From an uncultured Opitutia bacterium (GTDB taxonomy: Bacteria > Verrucomicrobiota > Verrucomicrobiia > Opitutales > UBA953), in NCBI GenBank assembly GCA_903868455.1, contig CAIPVK010000030.1:1-5877 (forward strand): a stretch of DNA of 5,877 nt, in the 5' to 3' direction. The translations under genes and the position numbers were made by a program. Each line of letters begins with the position of its first letter. Position 1 is the stretch's first letter. Under the pieces are notes generated by a model. It worked only from the letters and a program-made list of their open reading frames with translations. It was not told the origin of the DNA and did no database searches. Positions 1 through 5,108 of the stretch are shown here, one piece after another.

Positions 1-786
1 GTAGGAGCCGTCGGCATCCGAGAAGACGACCACCTCGCCCTTGGCGCGCAGGGCGAGGATGCGCTCGCCGTTGGCCATCAGAACCTCCCCGACGATGCCG
101 GAGAGCCCCGACCCCACCGGGATGGGATCGGAGGGCGTGGAACGGACCTTGCCGCCGAGCGCACGGCGCTCGGCGACCTTGACGGCGACGAGGCGGGAAC
201 CCTCGGGCGAGGCATGGCGGGCGAGAATGACGCGACCGGAGGGTCCGCGCACTTGGTGCACCGACTCCAGGACAGCCCCGGGGACGATGGGAAGGACGCC
301 GACCATCGCCGGCTCGGCGTCCAGGACGCGGGCTCCCGCCGCGTCGAAGCGCGCGCGATGGCCGACCTTGACCTCCGCGACCGAGCCGTCGGAGAGGCCT
401 AGGAGGACGAGGCCGGCGCGGGCGTCGGCGCGGACGGCGGTGACCTTGCGGTCGCCGAGCTCGGGGCGCCAGGACTTGGCGACCGAGCCGTCGAGCCGGT
501 GGAAGCGCAGCTCGCCGTCGGGCATCACCGCGCACGGCAGCTCGCCGTACTCGTCGACGAGCAGGGCGGCCGTCGCCGCCGGCAGGGAGACGGAGGGAAG
601 CTCCTCGACGCGAGCCCCTTGGAACAACGGGACGACCTGGGCGACCAGGAAGACCAGCATGCCGAGGACGGCGGCGATGACGCCGATCCCGCCGACATGG
701 ATCAGGCGCGCCATCCAGCGGTCGGCCCGCAGGGTGGCGGGGCTGACCTCATGGCGGACCGTCCTCGATGTGTCTTTTGTGTCCAA
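1..786 (-). CDS. pstC: Phosphate ABC transporter permease PstC, large form (5' part; runs off the window)
   Basis: PstC is one of two membrane permeases of the PstSCAB phosphate importer. The visible 262 codons are open to the window edge. From the TTG at 786, a 24-residue basic cytoplasmic stretch is followed by one membrane helix (about residues 31-53, rich in G, V, L, I) and the sequence VPLFQGA. This closely resembles the N-terminus of the roughly 680-residue Pseudomonas PstC as I remember it. The rest (residues 56-262) is soluble and presumably periplasmic, with recurring DGxL/DGSV turns that look like beta-propeller blades. The short E. coli type lacks this insert. The gene lies downstream of pstS on the same strand. 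The start is uncertain: the ATG at 714 is the alternative, but it would begin almost inside the helix, and the DRW residues just upstream also look family-like. TTG is preceded only by a weak GAGA. The permease core lies outside the window. Confidence 0.82.
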   Translation of the reverse strand, partial: MDTKDTSRTVRHEVSPATLRADRWMARLIHVGGIGVIAAVLGMLVFLVAQVVPLFQGARVEELPSVSLPAATAALLVDEYGELPCAVMPDGELRFHRLDGSVAKSWRPELGDRKVTAVRADARAGLVLLGLSDGSVAEVKVGHRARFDAAGARVLDAEPAMVGVLPIVPGAVLESVHQVRGPSGRVILARHASPEGSRLVAVKVAERRALGGKVRSTPSDPIPVGSGLSGIVGEVLMANGERILALRAKGEVVVFSDADGSY

Positions 787-820
787 GGGGTGTCGTTCTC
801 GTGTCGTCGTTTTCTCAAAA

Positions 821-856
821 GGGACGGCGGGCGCTAGGCCCGCCGGGTGCCGTCCC
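821..856 (-). terminator. Strong GC hairpin between pstS and pstC, probable attenuator or leaky terminator
   Basis: Read on the minus strand, GGGAC (856-852) pairs with GTCCC (825-821), and GGCGGGC (844-838) pairs with GCCCGCC (832-826) around a CTAGC loop, with 851-845 bulged. Alternatively GGGACGGC and GCCGTCCC pair as 8-bp outer arms. TTTT (820-817) follows directly, then GAGAAAA. The hairpin lies about 80 nt after the pstS stop and about 30 nt before the proposed pstC start. Known pst operons often make more binding protein than permease, so partial termination or 3'-end protection of pstS mRNA is the likely role. This is inferred, not shown. Confidence 0.6.
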
Positions 857-937
857 GCCTTTCTCCGGGAATCCCGCTTGATGCCGACCCCGAAGGGCGT
901 GGCGGGGATCCCGCGGAGAGGCGGGGCGACAAGGGGT

Positions 938-1918
938 TCACTCGGCCGAGTAGTACTTGAGGGCGGCGCGAGCCTCGGCGGCGACCTCCGAGTTGATCGG
1001 GAAGTAGCCGTCCTTGATGGTGATCTCCTGACCCTGCTTCGAGACCACGAAGGTCAGGAACTCCTGGGTGAGCTTGTCCATGTCCTTGTTGGGGGCCTTG
1101 TTGACATAGACGTAGAGGAAGCGGGCGAGGGGATAGGCGCCCGACTCGCAGTTGGCCTGGTTGGCCTCGACGAAGGGCTGGCCGTCCTTCTCCGAGAGGG
1201 CGACGGCGCGGACGCCGGAGGTGGCGTAGCCGATGCCGGAGTAGCCGACGGCCGAGAGGTCGGAGGCGATGCCCTGGACGACGGAGGACGAGCCGGGCTG
1301 CTCCTTGACGGTGGACTTGAAGTCGCCGTTCTTCAGGGCGATCTCCTTGAAGAAGCCGTAGGTGCCGGAGGCGGAGTTGCGGCCGAAGAGCGAGACGCTG
1401 CGCGAGGCCCAGGCGCCATCGAGGCCGACCGCGCCCCAGGAGGCGGCGTCCTGGCCGCCACGCTTGCGACCGGCGGAGAAGAGGGCGTCGACCTGGGTGA
1501 GGGAGAGACCCTTGATGGGGTTGTCCTTATGGACGAAGACCGCGAGCGCGTCGACCGCCACGGGGATGGCGGTGGGCTTGTGGCCGAAGCGACCCTCGAA
1601 GGCGGCGATCTCGGAGGCCTTCATGGTGCGGCTCATGGGGCCGACCTGGGAGAGGCCGCTGGCGAGCGCGGGAGGGGCGGTGGAGGAACCCTTGCCCTCG
1701 ACCTGCACCTTGACGTTGGGGTAGCGGGCCTTGAAGCCCTCGGCCCAGAAGGTCATGAGGTTGTTGAGGGTGTCGGAGCCGACCGAGTTCAGGTTGCCGG
1801 AGACACCGGAGGTGACGGCGTAGTCGGGCAGCTTGGGATCGAGGGCCACGGTGCTCTGGGCGAGCACGGGAGCCGTGGTGAAGGCCGCGAGGGCGAGGGA
1901 GTGGAGGACGGTGCGCAT
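938..1918 (-). CDS. pstS: Phosphate-binding periplasmic protein PstS
   Basis: PstS captures inorganic phosphate in the periplasm and delivers it to PstC/PstA. The 326-residue product from the ATG at 1918 starts with a signal peptide: R2, a hydrophobic core LALAAF, and a probable cleavage after VLA at residue 20. The mature part carries PstS-family hallmarks: SVGSDT (45-50), GSSTAPPAL (78-86), GPMSR (93-97), DALAVFVHKDNPIKGL (123-138), GRNSASGTYGFF (179-190), SVVQGI (212-217), YSGIGY (226-231) and YPLARFLYVYVN (262-273). Wording and length fit the Pseudomonas-type PstS better than the E. coli type. It is the first gene of a minus-strand pst operon, with pstC downstream across a hairpin. An in-frame ATG at 1945 would add nine residues (MGHCLRTPP) ahead of the signal peptide. 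Neither start has a Shine-Dalgarno sequence. I chose the inner start because the signal peptide is then normal. No convincing Pho box was found upstream. Confidence 0.95.
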   Translation of the reverse strand: MRTVLHSLALAAFTTAPVLAQSTVALDPKLPDYAVTSGVSGNLNSVGSDTLNNLMTFWAEGFKARYPNVKVQVEGKGSSTAPPALASGLSQVGPMSRTMKASEIAAFEGRFGHKPTAIPVAVDALAVFVHKDNPIKGLSLTQVDALFSAGRKRGGQDAASWGAVGLDGAWASRSVSLFGRNSASGTYGFFKEIALKNGDFKSTVKEQPGSSSVVQGIASDLSAVGYSGIGYATSGVRAVALSEKDGQPFVEANQANCESGAYPLARFLYVYVNKAPNKDMDKLTQEFLTFVVSKQGQEITIKDGYFPINSEVAAEARAALKYYSAE

Positions 1919-1999
1919 GGGTGGAGTGCGAAGACAGTGTCCCATGCGAATGTTACGGTTTGATGGCGAAGGGGGGACGGTTGGGGAAAGGTTCGGGGA

Positions 2000-2087
2000 G
2001 GGGAATAGGGGATGGGGGGAGGGGGGGAATAGGGGAATTGGGGAATTGGGGAATTGGGGACTAGGGCAATTGGGGGATAGGGATCCA
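2000..2087. repeat. Period-8 tandem array, unit GGGGAATW, about 11 units
   Basis: Eleven consecutive 8-bp units fit exactly in register: GGGGAATA, GGGGATGG, GGGGAGGG, GGGGAATA, three GGGGAATT, GGGGACTA, GGGCAATT, GGGGGATA and GGGATCCA. Each begins with a run of three or more G separated by short AT-rich loops, so the plus strand could fold as stacked G-quadruplexes. The minus strand, which is the mRNA-sense strand for pstS, is C-rich. The array lies about 80-170 bp upstream of the pstS start. No protein is encoded here that I can support. Confidence 0.9.
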
Positions 2088-2177
2088 GCGGTGGCAGCGG
2101 TGGCAGCTGATTAATCAGCGGGAAAGCAGGTTAGCGGTGGCAGCGGTGCTAGCGGTATTGGCGGTGTTAGCGGGAGA
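2087..2177. repeat. Period-9 units AGCGGTNNN in two blocks
   Basis: Two copies of AGCGGTGGC (2087-2095 and 2096-2104) are followed, after a palindromic spacer, by AGCGGTGGC (2133), AGCGGTGCT (2142), AGCGGTATT (2151), GGCGGTGTT (2160) and AGCGGGAG (2169), all in a 9-bp register. The first block begins directly at the end of the period-8 array. Because 9 is a multiple of 3, the tract could in principle encode Gly/Ser or Ala/Val repeats. No start, flanking domain or conserved reading frame supports coding. Confidence 0.8.
2106..2119. other. 14-bp perfect palindrome GCTGATTAATCAGC
   Basis: GCTGATT AATCAGC is a perfect inverted repeat with no spacer and an AT core. It lies between the two period-9 blocks in the divergent pstS-leuB region. 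It could be a dimeric regulator site shared by both promoters, or a chance by-product of the repeats. No factor can be named from sequence alone. Confidence 0.5.
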
Positions 2178-2180
2178 GAA

Positions 2181-2231
2181 CTCGCTGCGCTCGCTTCCTC
2201 GTGATCCTCCGGATCCTCGTCATCCTCGTGA
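2181..2231. repeat. Second period-9 array, unit TCCTCGTGA
   Basis: CTCGCTGCG (2181) and CTCGCTTCC (2190) form a two-unit lead-in. TCCTCGTGA (2196), TCCTCCGGA (2205), TCCTCGTCA (2214) and TCCTCGTGA (2223) then repeat every 9 bp. The sense changes here from purine-rich to pyrimidine-rich on the plus strand, so this block marks the switch point of the intergenic region. Confidence 0.8.
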
Positions 2232-2248
2232 TCGCACCCCTACCCCGA

Positions 2249-2414
2249 TTCCCCTATTCCACCAGTCCCCTAGTCCCCTCACTGCCAGCCCCCTAGTCCC
2301 CTCGCTGCCAGCCCCTCTCAATCCACTTGTCTCCCCCGCCCCGCCCCATCTGTCTTGACCCTTCCATTCCCCTATCCCCCTAGTCCCCCATTCCCCTAGT
2401 CCCCTATCCCCCTC
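2249..2414. repeat. Period-8 C-rich array running up to leuB, unit TTCCCCTA
   Basis: In-register units are TTCCCCTA (2249), TTCCACCA (2257), GTCCCCTA (2265) and GTCCCCTC (2273). A degenerate middle follows, then six clean units just before leuB: TTCCCCTA (2367), TCCCCCTA, GTCCCCCA, TTCCCCTA, GTCCCCTA and TCCCCCTC (ending 2414). It is the reverse-complement type of the array at 2000-2087, so the mRNA-sense strand is C-rich towards both divergent genes. Within it a 26-bp segment at 2267-2292 recurs at 2290-2315 with one mismatch (A/G), a recent-looking duplication with a 23-bp period. Confidence 0.88.
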
Positions 2415-2421
2415 CCATCCC

Positions 2422-3516
2422 ATGGACCTCAAGATCGCCGTTCTTCCCGGAGACTACATCGGACCCGAGGTCATGGCCGCCGCCCTGCCCGTCCTGGAGC
2501 AGGTCCTGCGCAAGGGCGGCCATAGCCTGAGCCATTCCACCCACCCCGTCGGCGGCGCCGGCATCGACGCCCACGGCAAGGCCCTGCCCGACCCCACGCT
2601 CGCCGCCTGCCAGGCGGCCGACGCCATCCTCTTCGGCTCGGTCGGCGGCCCGAAGTGGGAGAAGCTCCCGCCCCAGGAGCAGCCCGAGCGCGCCTCGCTC
2701 CTGCCCCTGCGCAAGCGCTTCAGCCTCTTCGCCAACGTCCGCCCGGGCCTCCTGCCCAAGACCCTCGCCGACACCTCGCCCATCCGCCCGGAGCGGATCC
2801 CCGACGGCATCGACATGGTCTGCATCCGCGAGCTGACCGGCGGCCTCTACTTCGGCGCGAAGTCGACCCGCGACCTCGAGGGCGGGGATGTCGAGGCGAT
2901 CGACACGATGGTCTACCGCAAGTCGGAGATCGAGCGCATCACCGACGTCGCCATCGCCACCGCGCGCGGCCGCCGCGGCCGCATCACGCTCGTCGACAAG
3001 GCGAACGTGCTGCAGACCTCCGTGCTCTGGCGCAAGGTCGTGGCCGAGCGCGTCGCCGCCAAGGCCCCCGAGCTCAAGCTGGAGTTCCTCTACATCGACA
3101 ACGCCGCCATGCAGCTCGTCCTGCGCCCGGGGCAGTTCGACGTCGTCCTGACCGAGAACATGTTCGGCGACATCCTCTCCGACGAGATGGCGGTGGTCTG
3201 CGGCTCCCTCGGCATGATGGCCTCGGCCTCGCTCGGCGCCGTCGCCAACCGCCACGGCCGCCCGTTCGGCCTCTACGAGCCCTCCGGCGGCACCGCCCCC
3301 GACATCGCCGGCCAGGACAAGGCCAACCCCTGCGCCCAGATCCTCTCCGCCGCCCTCATGCTCCGCCACTCGTTCGGGCTGGAGGACGAGGCCCGCGCCA
3401 TCGAGCGCGCCGTGGACCGCGCCGTCGCCGAGGGCGTCCGCACCGCGGACATCGCGGGCGGCAGGACCGCGGTCGGCTGCGCCGCCATGGGCAAGGCCGT
3501 GCTCGAGCGCCTGTGA
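2422..3516 (+). CDS. leuB: 3-isopropylmalate dehydrogenase LeuB
   Basis: LeuB oxidises and decarboxylates 3-isopropylmalate to 2-ketoisocaproate with NAD+ and Mg2+/Mn2+ in cytoplasmic leucine biosynthesis. The 364-residue length is typical. Visible motifs, with active-site roles assigned by family homology: LPGDYIGPEV (8-17), GSVGGPKW (72-79), substrate arginines R97, R107 (FANVRP) and R136 (IRELTGGLYFG), Y143, K193 (VDKANVL), metal-ligand aspartates D226 (IDNAAMQL), D250 and D254 (NMFGDILSDE), and the cofactor loop EPSGGTAPDIAG (286-297). The usual GDGIGPEV reads GDYIGPEV here. Isocitrate and tartrate dehydrogenase relatives are less likely given these motifs. The ATG follows the C-rich repeat array directly and has no Shine-Dalgarno sequence. 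Its last bases overlap the next gene. No other leu genes are in the window. Confidence 0.96.
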   Translation: MDLKIAVLPGDYIGPEVMAAALPVLEQVLRKGGHSLSHSTHPVGGAGIDAHGKALPDPTLAACQAADAILFGSVGGPKWEKLPPQEQPERASLLPLRKRFSLFANVRPGLLPKTLADTSPIRPERIPDGIDMVCIRELTGGLYFGAKSTRDLEGGDVEAIDTMVYRKSEIERITDVAIATARGRRGRITLVDKANVLQTSVLWRKVVAERVAAKAPELKLEFLYIDNAAMQLVLRPGQFDVVLTENMFGDILSDEMAVVCGSLGMMASASLGAVANRHGRPFGLYEPSGGTAPDIAGQDKANPCAQILSAALMLRHSFGLEDEARAIERAVDRAVAEGVRTADIAGGRTAVGCAAMGKAVLERL

Positions 3517-3803
3517 GCGAGTCGGCCAAGGAGCGGGCCGCGCGACGGCGCCTGGAGGCGGTGACCAGCGCCTTCATGCGCATCCCGCGCCTGCCCCTCG
3601 ACGTCGCCCGCGACCTGCTCGACGCCGGCTACAGCCGCCTCGACCAGGTTGCGGGCCGCTCCGCCGAGACCCTGCTCTCGGAGATCCGCAAGCGGAACCC
3701 GGAGGCCCCCGACAGCCACCTGCCCGCGCTGCGGCTCGCCATCTACGTGGCGGAGACCCCGAGCCCCGACCCCAAGCGCCTGTTCCTCGACTGTTGGGAG
3801 TGA
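3513..3803 (+). CDS. Small helix-hairpin-helix protein, Cdd1 (pathogenicity locus) family-like
   Basis: The 96-residue product starts at a GTG that overlaps the leuB stop (GTGA), which indicates translational coupling. After a basic N-terminus (KERAARRRLE), residues 22-58 form a helix-hairpin-helix-like segment (MRIPRLPLDVARDLLDAGY, then LDQVAGRSAETLLSEI). The tail ALRLAIYVAETPSPDPKRL resembles the RxAxYxAxTPxPxPxxL ending of the Cdd1/'pathogenicity locus' family (PF11731) as I recall it. Such proteins are small and often annotated as mitomycin-resistance or hypothetical. The HhH fold suggests nucleic-acid binding, but no biochemical role is established from sequence. A longer in-frame reading back to 2655 exists only as an Arg/Pro-rich shadow of leuB, so the GTG start is preferred. 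An internal ATG at residue 22 would cut off the first helix. Confidence 0.75.
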   Translation: MSESAKERAARRRLEAVTSAFMRIPRLPLDVARDLLDAGYSRLDQVAGRSAETLLSEIRKRNPEAPDSHLPALRLAIYVAETPSPDPKRLFLDCWE

Positions 3804-3846
3804 GCCGCCGCTTGCCCCCGCGGGGATTGCCGCTCCCTTGCGCGGC

Positions 3847-4500
3847 ATGGACGCGTCCGCCGACTATCCCGCCATCCTGCTGCAGGGCGCCTCGCTGTTC
3901 CCGCACCAGCTCCTGCCGCTCCATCTCTTCGAACCGCGCTACCGCAGGATGACCGAGGAGGCGCTCGCCGGCGACCGCCGCTTCGCCGTCGGCGAGTCCG
4001 TCGAGGCGCCCGAAGGCGCCGAGGGCGCGGGCGCGTGGGCGACGCTGGGGCGTATCGTGACCCACCAAGCCCTGCCGGACGGTCGTCACCTCGTGCTGCT
4101 CGAGGGCGAGGTGCGCCTGAAGGTCGCGGCGCTGGCCAAGCGGCGACCCTACCCCCTGCTCCGGGCGGAGCGGCGCGAGGACGGGCCGGACGGGCCGATG
4201 GACCACATCGCCACCGCCCGGACCCTGGCGGCGGTCGAGCGCCTGCTCGGCGAGGCGGCCCAAGGCCAGGAACCCGCCACCCTCCTGCCCCGCCTCCAGC
4301 AGCTCGCGGCGGGGCATCCCGGGCGCTTCGCGGACGCCGTGGCCGGGCATCTGGTGGGGGACGCCGCCCTGCGGGCCCGCCTCCTCGCCTGCACCGACCC
4401 GAGCCGCCGCCTCGGCTGGCTGCAGGACTTCCTCGGGAGGCTCGAGATCGAGCGCGGCCTGGGGCCGGGCGGGACGGATTTCGACCCCCGGCTGAACTGA
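3847..4500 (+). CDS. Stand-alone LON substrate-binding domain protein
   Basis: The 217-residue protein matches the N-terminal LON domain family (PF02190). LFPHQLLPLHLFEPRYRRM (17-35) is the classic start of this domain (P at 24, F-E-P-R-Y at 28-32). It is followed by GRIVTHQALPDGRHLVLLEG (about 68-87) and GEVRLKV, forming the small beta domain. Residues about 118-205 are helical and Leu/Ala-rich, the usual second half. There is no AAA+ ATPase and no Ser-Lys protease domain, so it is not the Lon protease. Family members are thought to bind proteins or peptides, but their partners are unknown. The start at 3847 is chosen because the family begins at once; upstream codons in this frame are an Arg/Pro-rich shadow of the previous gene. 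The gap from that gene is 43 nt, with weak or no Shine-Dalgarno, so it is probably co-transcribed with leuB. Confidence 0.88.
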   Translation: MDASADYPAILLQGASLFPHQLLPLHLFEPRYRRMTEEALAGDRRFAVGESVEAPEGAEGAGAWATLGRIVTHQALPDGRHLVLLEGEVRLKVAALAKRRPYPLLRAERREDGPDGPMDHIATARTLAAVERLLGEAAQGQEPATLLPRLQQLAAGHPGRFADAVAGHLVGDAALRARLLACTDPSRRLGWLQDFLGRLEIERGLGPGGTDFDPRLN

Positions 4501-4512
4501 AGGCGGCTTTCC

Positions 4513-4540
4513 CTTGCAATTTAGACTCATTCTAATTCCT
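4513..4540 (+). promoter_or_regulatory. AT-rich promoter region with Fur/PerR-type operator TTAGACTCATTCTAA
   Basis: TTAGACTCATTCTAA (4521-4535) is a 7-1-7 inverted repeat with one mismatch pair (TTAGACT / C / ATTCTAA). It fits the layout of the PerR box (TTATAATNATTATAA) and related Fur-family sites. It lies 17 bp before the start codon of a Fur-family gene, in an AT-rich island of an otherwise GC-rich region, with TTGCAA just upstream as a possible -35. This suggests autoregulation. The exact -10 is not clear because the AT bases serve both functions. Confidence 0.65.
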
Positions 4541-4546
4541 AGGGGG
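4541..4546 (+). promoter_or_regulatory. Shine-Dalgarno AGGGGG of the fur-like gene
   Basis: AGGGGG lies 5 nt before the ATG at 4552 and supports that start. It is the only convincing Shine-Dalgarno in the window. Confidence 0.7.
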
Positions 4547-4551
4547 CGTCG

Positions 4552-4983
4552 ATGGCCCTCTCCGCCCACCAGCGCGAGCACCTCAAGGAGTCCCTGCACC
4601 GGGTCGGCCTCAAGCCGACGCGCCAGCGCGAGCACGTCTTCTCGGTCCTCCTGACGAAGCGCGACCACCCCACGGTCGAGGAGGTCTGGCAGCGCTCGCG
4701 GACGGGCTTCGACGGCATCTCGCTGGCGACGGTCTACAACTGCCTCGAGTCCTTCGTCCGCTGCGGGATCGTCCGCCAGGTCAACTACGAGCGCGAGCCC
4801 ACGCGCTACTGCCCCAACCTCGCGCCGCACGCCCACTTCAAGGACGCCGCGACGGGGCGGGTCTACGACATCGACCTGCCCGAGCCCGTGCTCGAGACGC
4901 TGCGCCGCCTGCTCCCGCGCGAGTTCGAGCCCGAGGCGATCGAGATCTCCTTCCACGGCAAGAAGGCCCGCGCCTCCCGCTGA
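4552..4983 (+). CDS. Fur-family transcriptional regulator (PerR/Irr-like), lacking structural zinc cysteines
   Basis: A 143-residue metal-dependent repressor of the Fur superfamily. The winged-helix DNA-binding domain covers about residues 8-83, with GLKPTRQREHVFSVL (19-33), DHPTVEEVW (38-46) and the recognition helix SLATVYNCLE (57-66). The dimerisation domain has HAHF (93-96) and GRVYDIDLP (102-110). By family alignment H39, H93, H95 and D106 can form the regulatory metal site. The CxxC that normally follows HxHF is absent (KDAATG instead) and there is no C-terminal CxxC; only C64, C71 and C87 remain. This resembles Irr-type and other zinc-site-less members, so Fe, Mn, peroxide or heme sensing cannot be decided. 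It has its own operator and promoter just upstream and precedes sufC by 125 bp, which suggests control of Fe-S assembly as well as itself. Confidence 0.9.
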   Translation: MALSAHQREHLKESLHRVGLKPTRQREHVFSVLLTKRDHPTVEEVWQRSRTGFDGISLATVYNCLESFVRCGIVRQVNYEREPTRYCPNLAPHAHFKDAATGRVYDIDLPEPVLETLRRLLPREFEPEAIEISFHGKKARASR

Positions 4984-5000
4984 CCCGCCCCTCCCCTCCT

Positions 5001-5076
5001 CATCCTCCCTTCATCCCTTTAATCCCTTCATCCCTTCAATCCTCCGCCTCCTCCGCCTCCTCGCCCTCCTCTTTCA
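5001..5076. repeat. Pyrimidine-rich period-9 repeat leader of sufC
   Basis: TCATCCCTT (5011), TAATCCCTT (5020) and CATCCCTT (5029, one base short) are followed by CCTCCGCCT (5041), CCTCCGCCT (5050), CCTCGCCCT (5059) and CCTCTTTCA (5068), the latter four in an exact 9-bp register. The plus strand has no G from 4988 to 5045. It occupies most of the 125-bp gap between the fur-like gene and sufC, and continues as a G-poor stretch to the start codon. It is analogous to, but different in sequence from, the arrays before leuB and pstS. Confidence 0.85.
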
Positions 5077-5108
5077 TCTACCATCGTTCATCTGCCACCT
5101 AACCCCCC

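Noticed and set aside
1931..1962. Pho box upstream of pstS
   Set aside because: Only one CTGTC-like half (1933-1937, minus strand) and a weak CCGTAAC are present, and their spacing does not match the 11-bp direct-repeat layout.
41..1963. Long plus-strand open frame across pstC and pstS
   Set aside because: Arg/Thr-rich then Gly/Asp/Val-rich low-complexity translation, antisense to pstC and to a clear pstS; a GC-rich shadow frame.
1833..2358. Small proteins encoded in the repeat tracts (e.g. 1833-2114, 2137-2358, minus 2220-2432)
   Set aside because: Translations only echo the tandem repeats (Gly/Leu/Trp or Pro/Ser rich), with no ribosome site and no conserved domain.
2355..2360. TTGACC as the -35 of a leuB promoter
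   Set aside because: Good hexamer, but no TATAAT-like sequence occurs 16-18 bp downstream within the C-rich repeat; too weak to annotate.
2000..2414. CRISPR array
   Set aside because: Units are 8-9 bp without unique spacers; these are simple tandem repeats.
2655..3512. Plus-strand frame overlapping leuB, upstream of the HhH gene in the same frame
   Set aside because: Arg/Pro-rich shadow of leuB; only the part from the GTG at 3513 looks like a real protein.
3816..3825. CCCCGCGGGG palindrome as a terminator after the HhH gene
   Set aside because: No loop of useful size and no T-run; expected by chance in GC-rich DNA.
3574..4956. Long minus-strand frame opposite the LON-domain and fur-like genes
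   Set aside because: Compositionally biased, no domain, and antisense to two recognisable genes.
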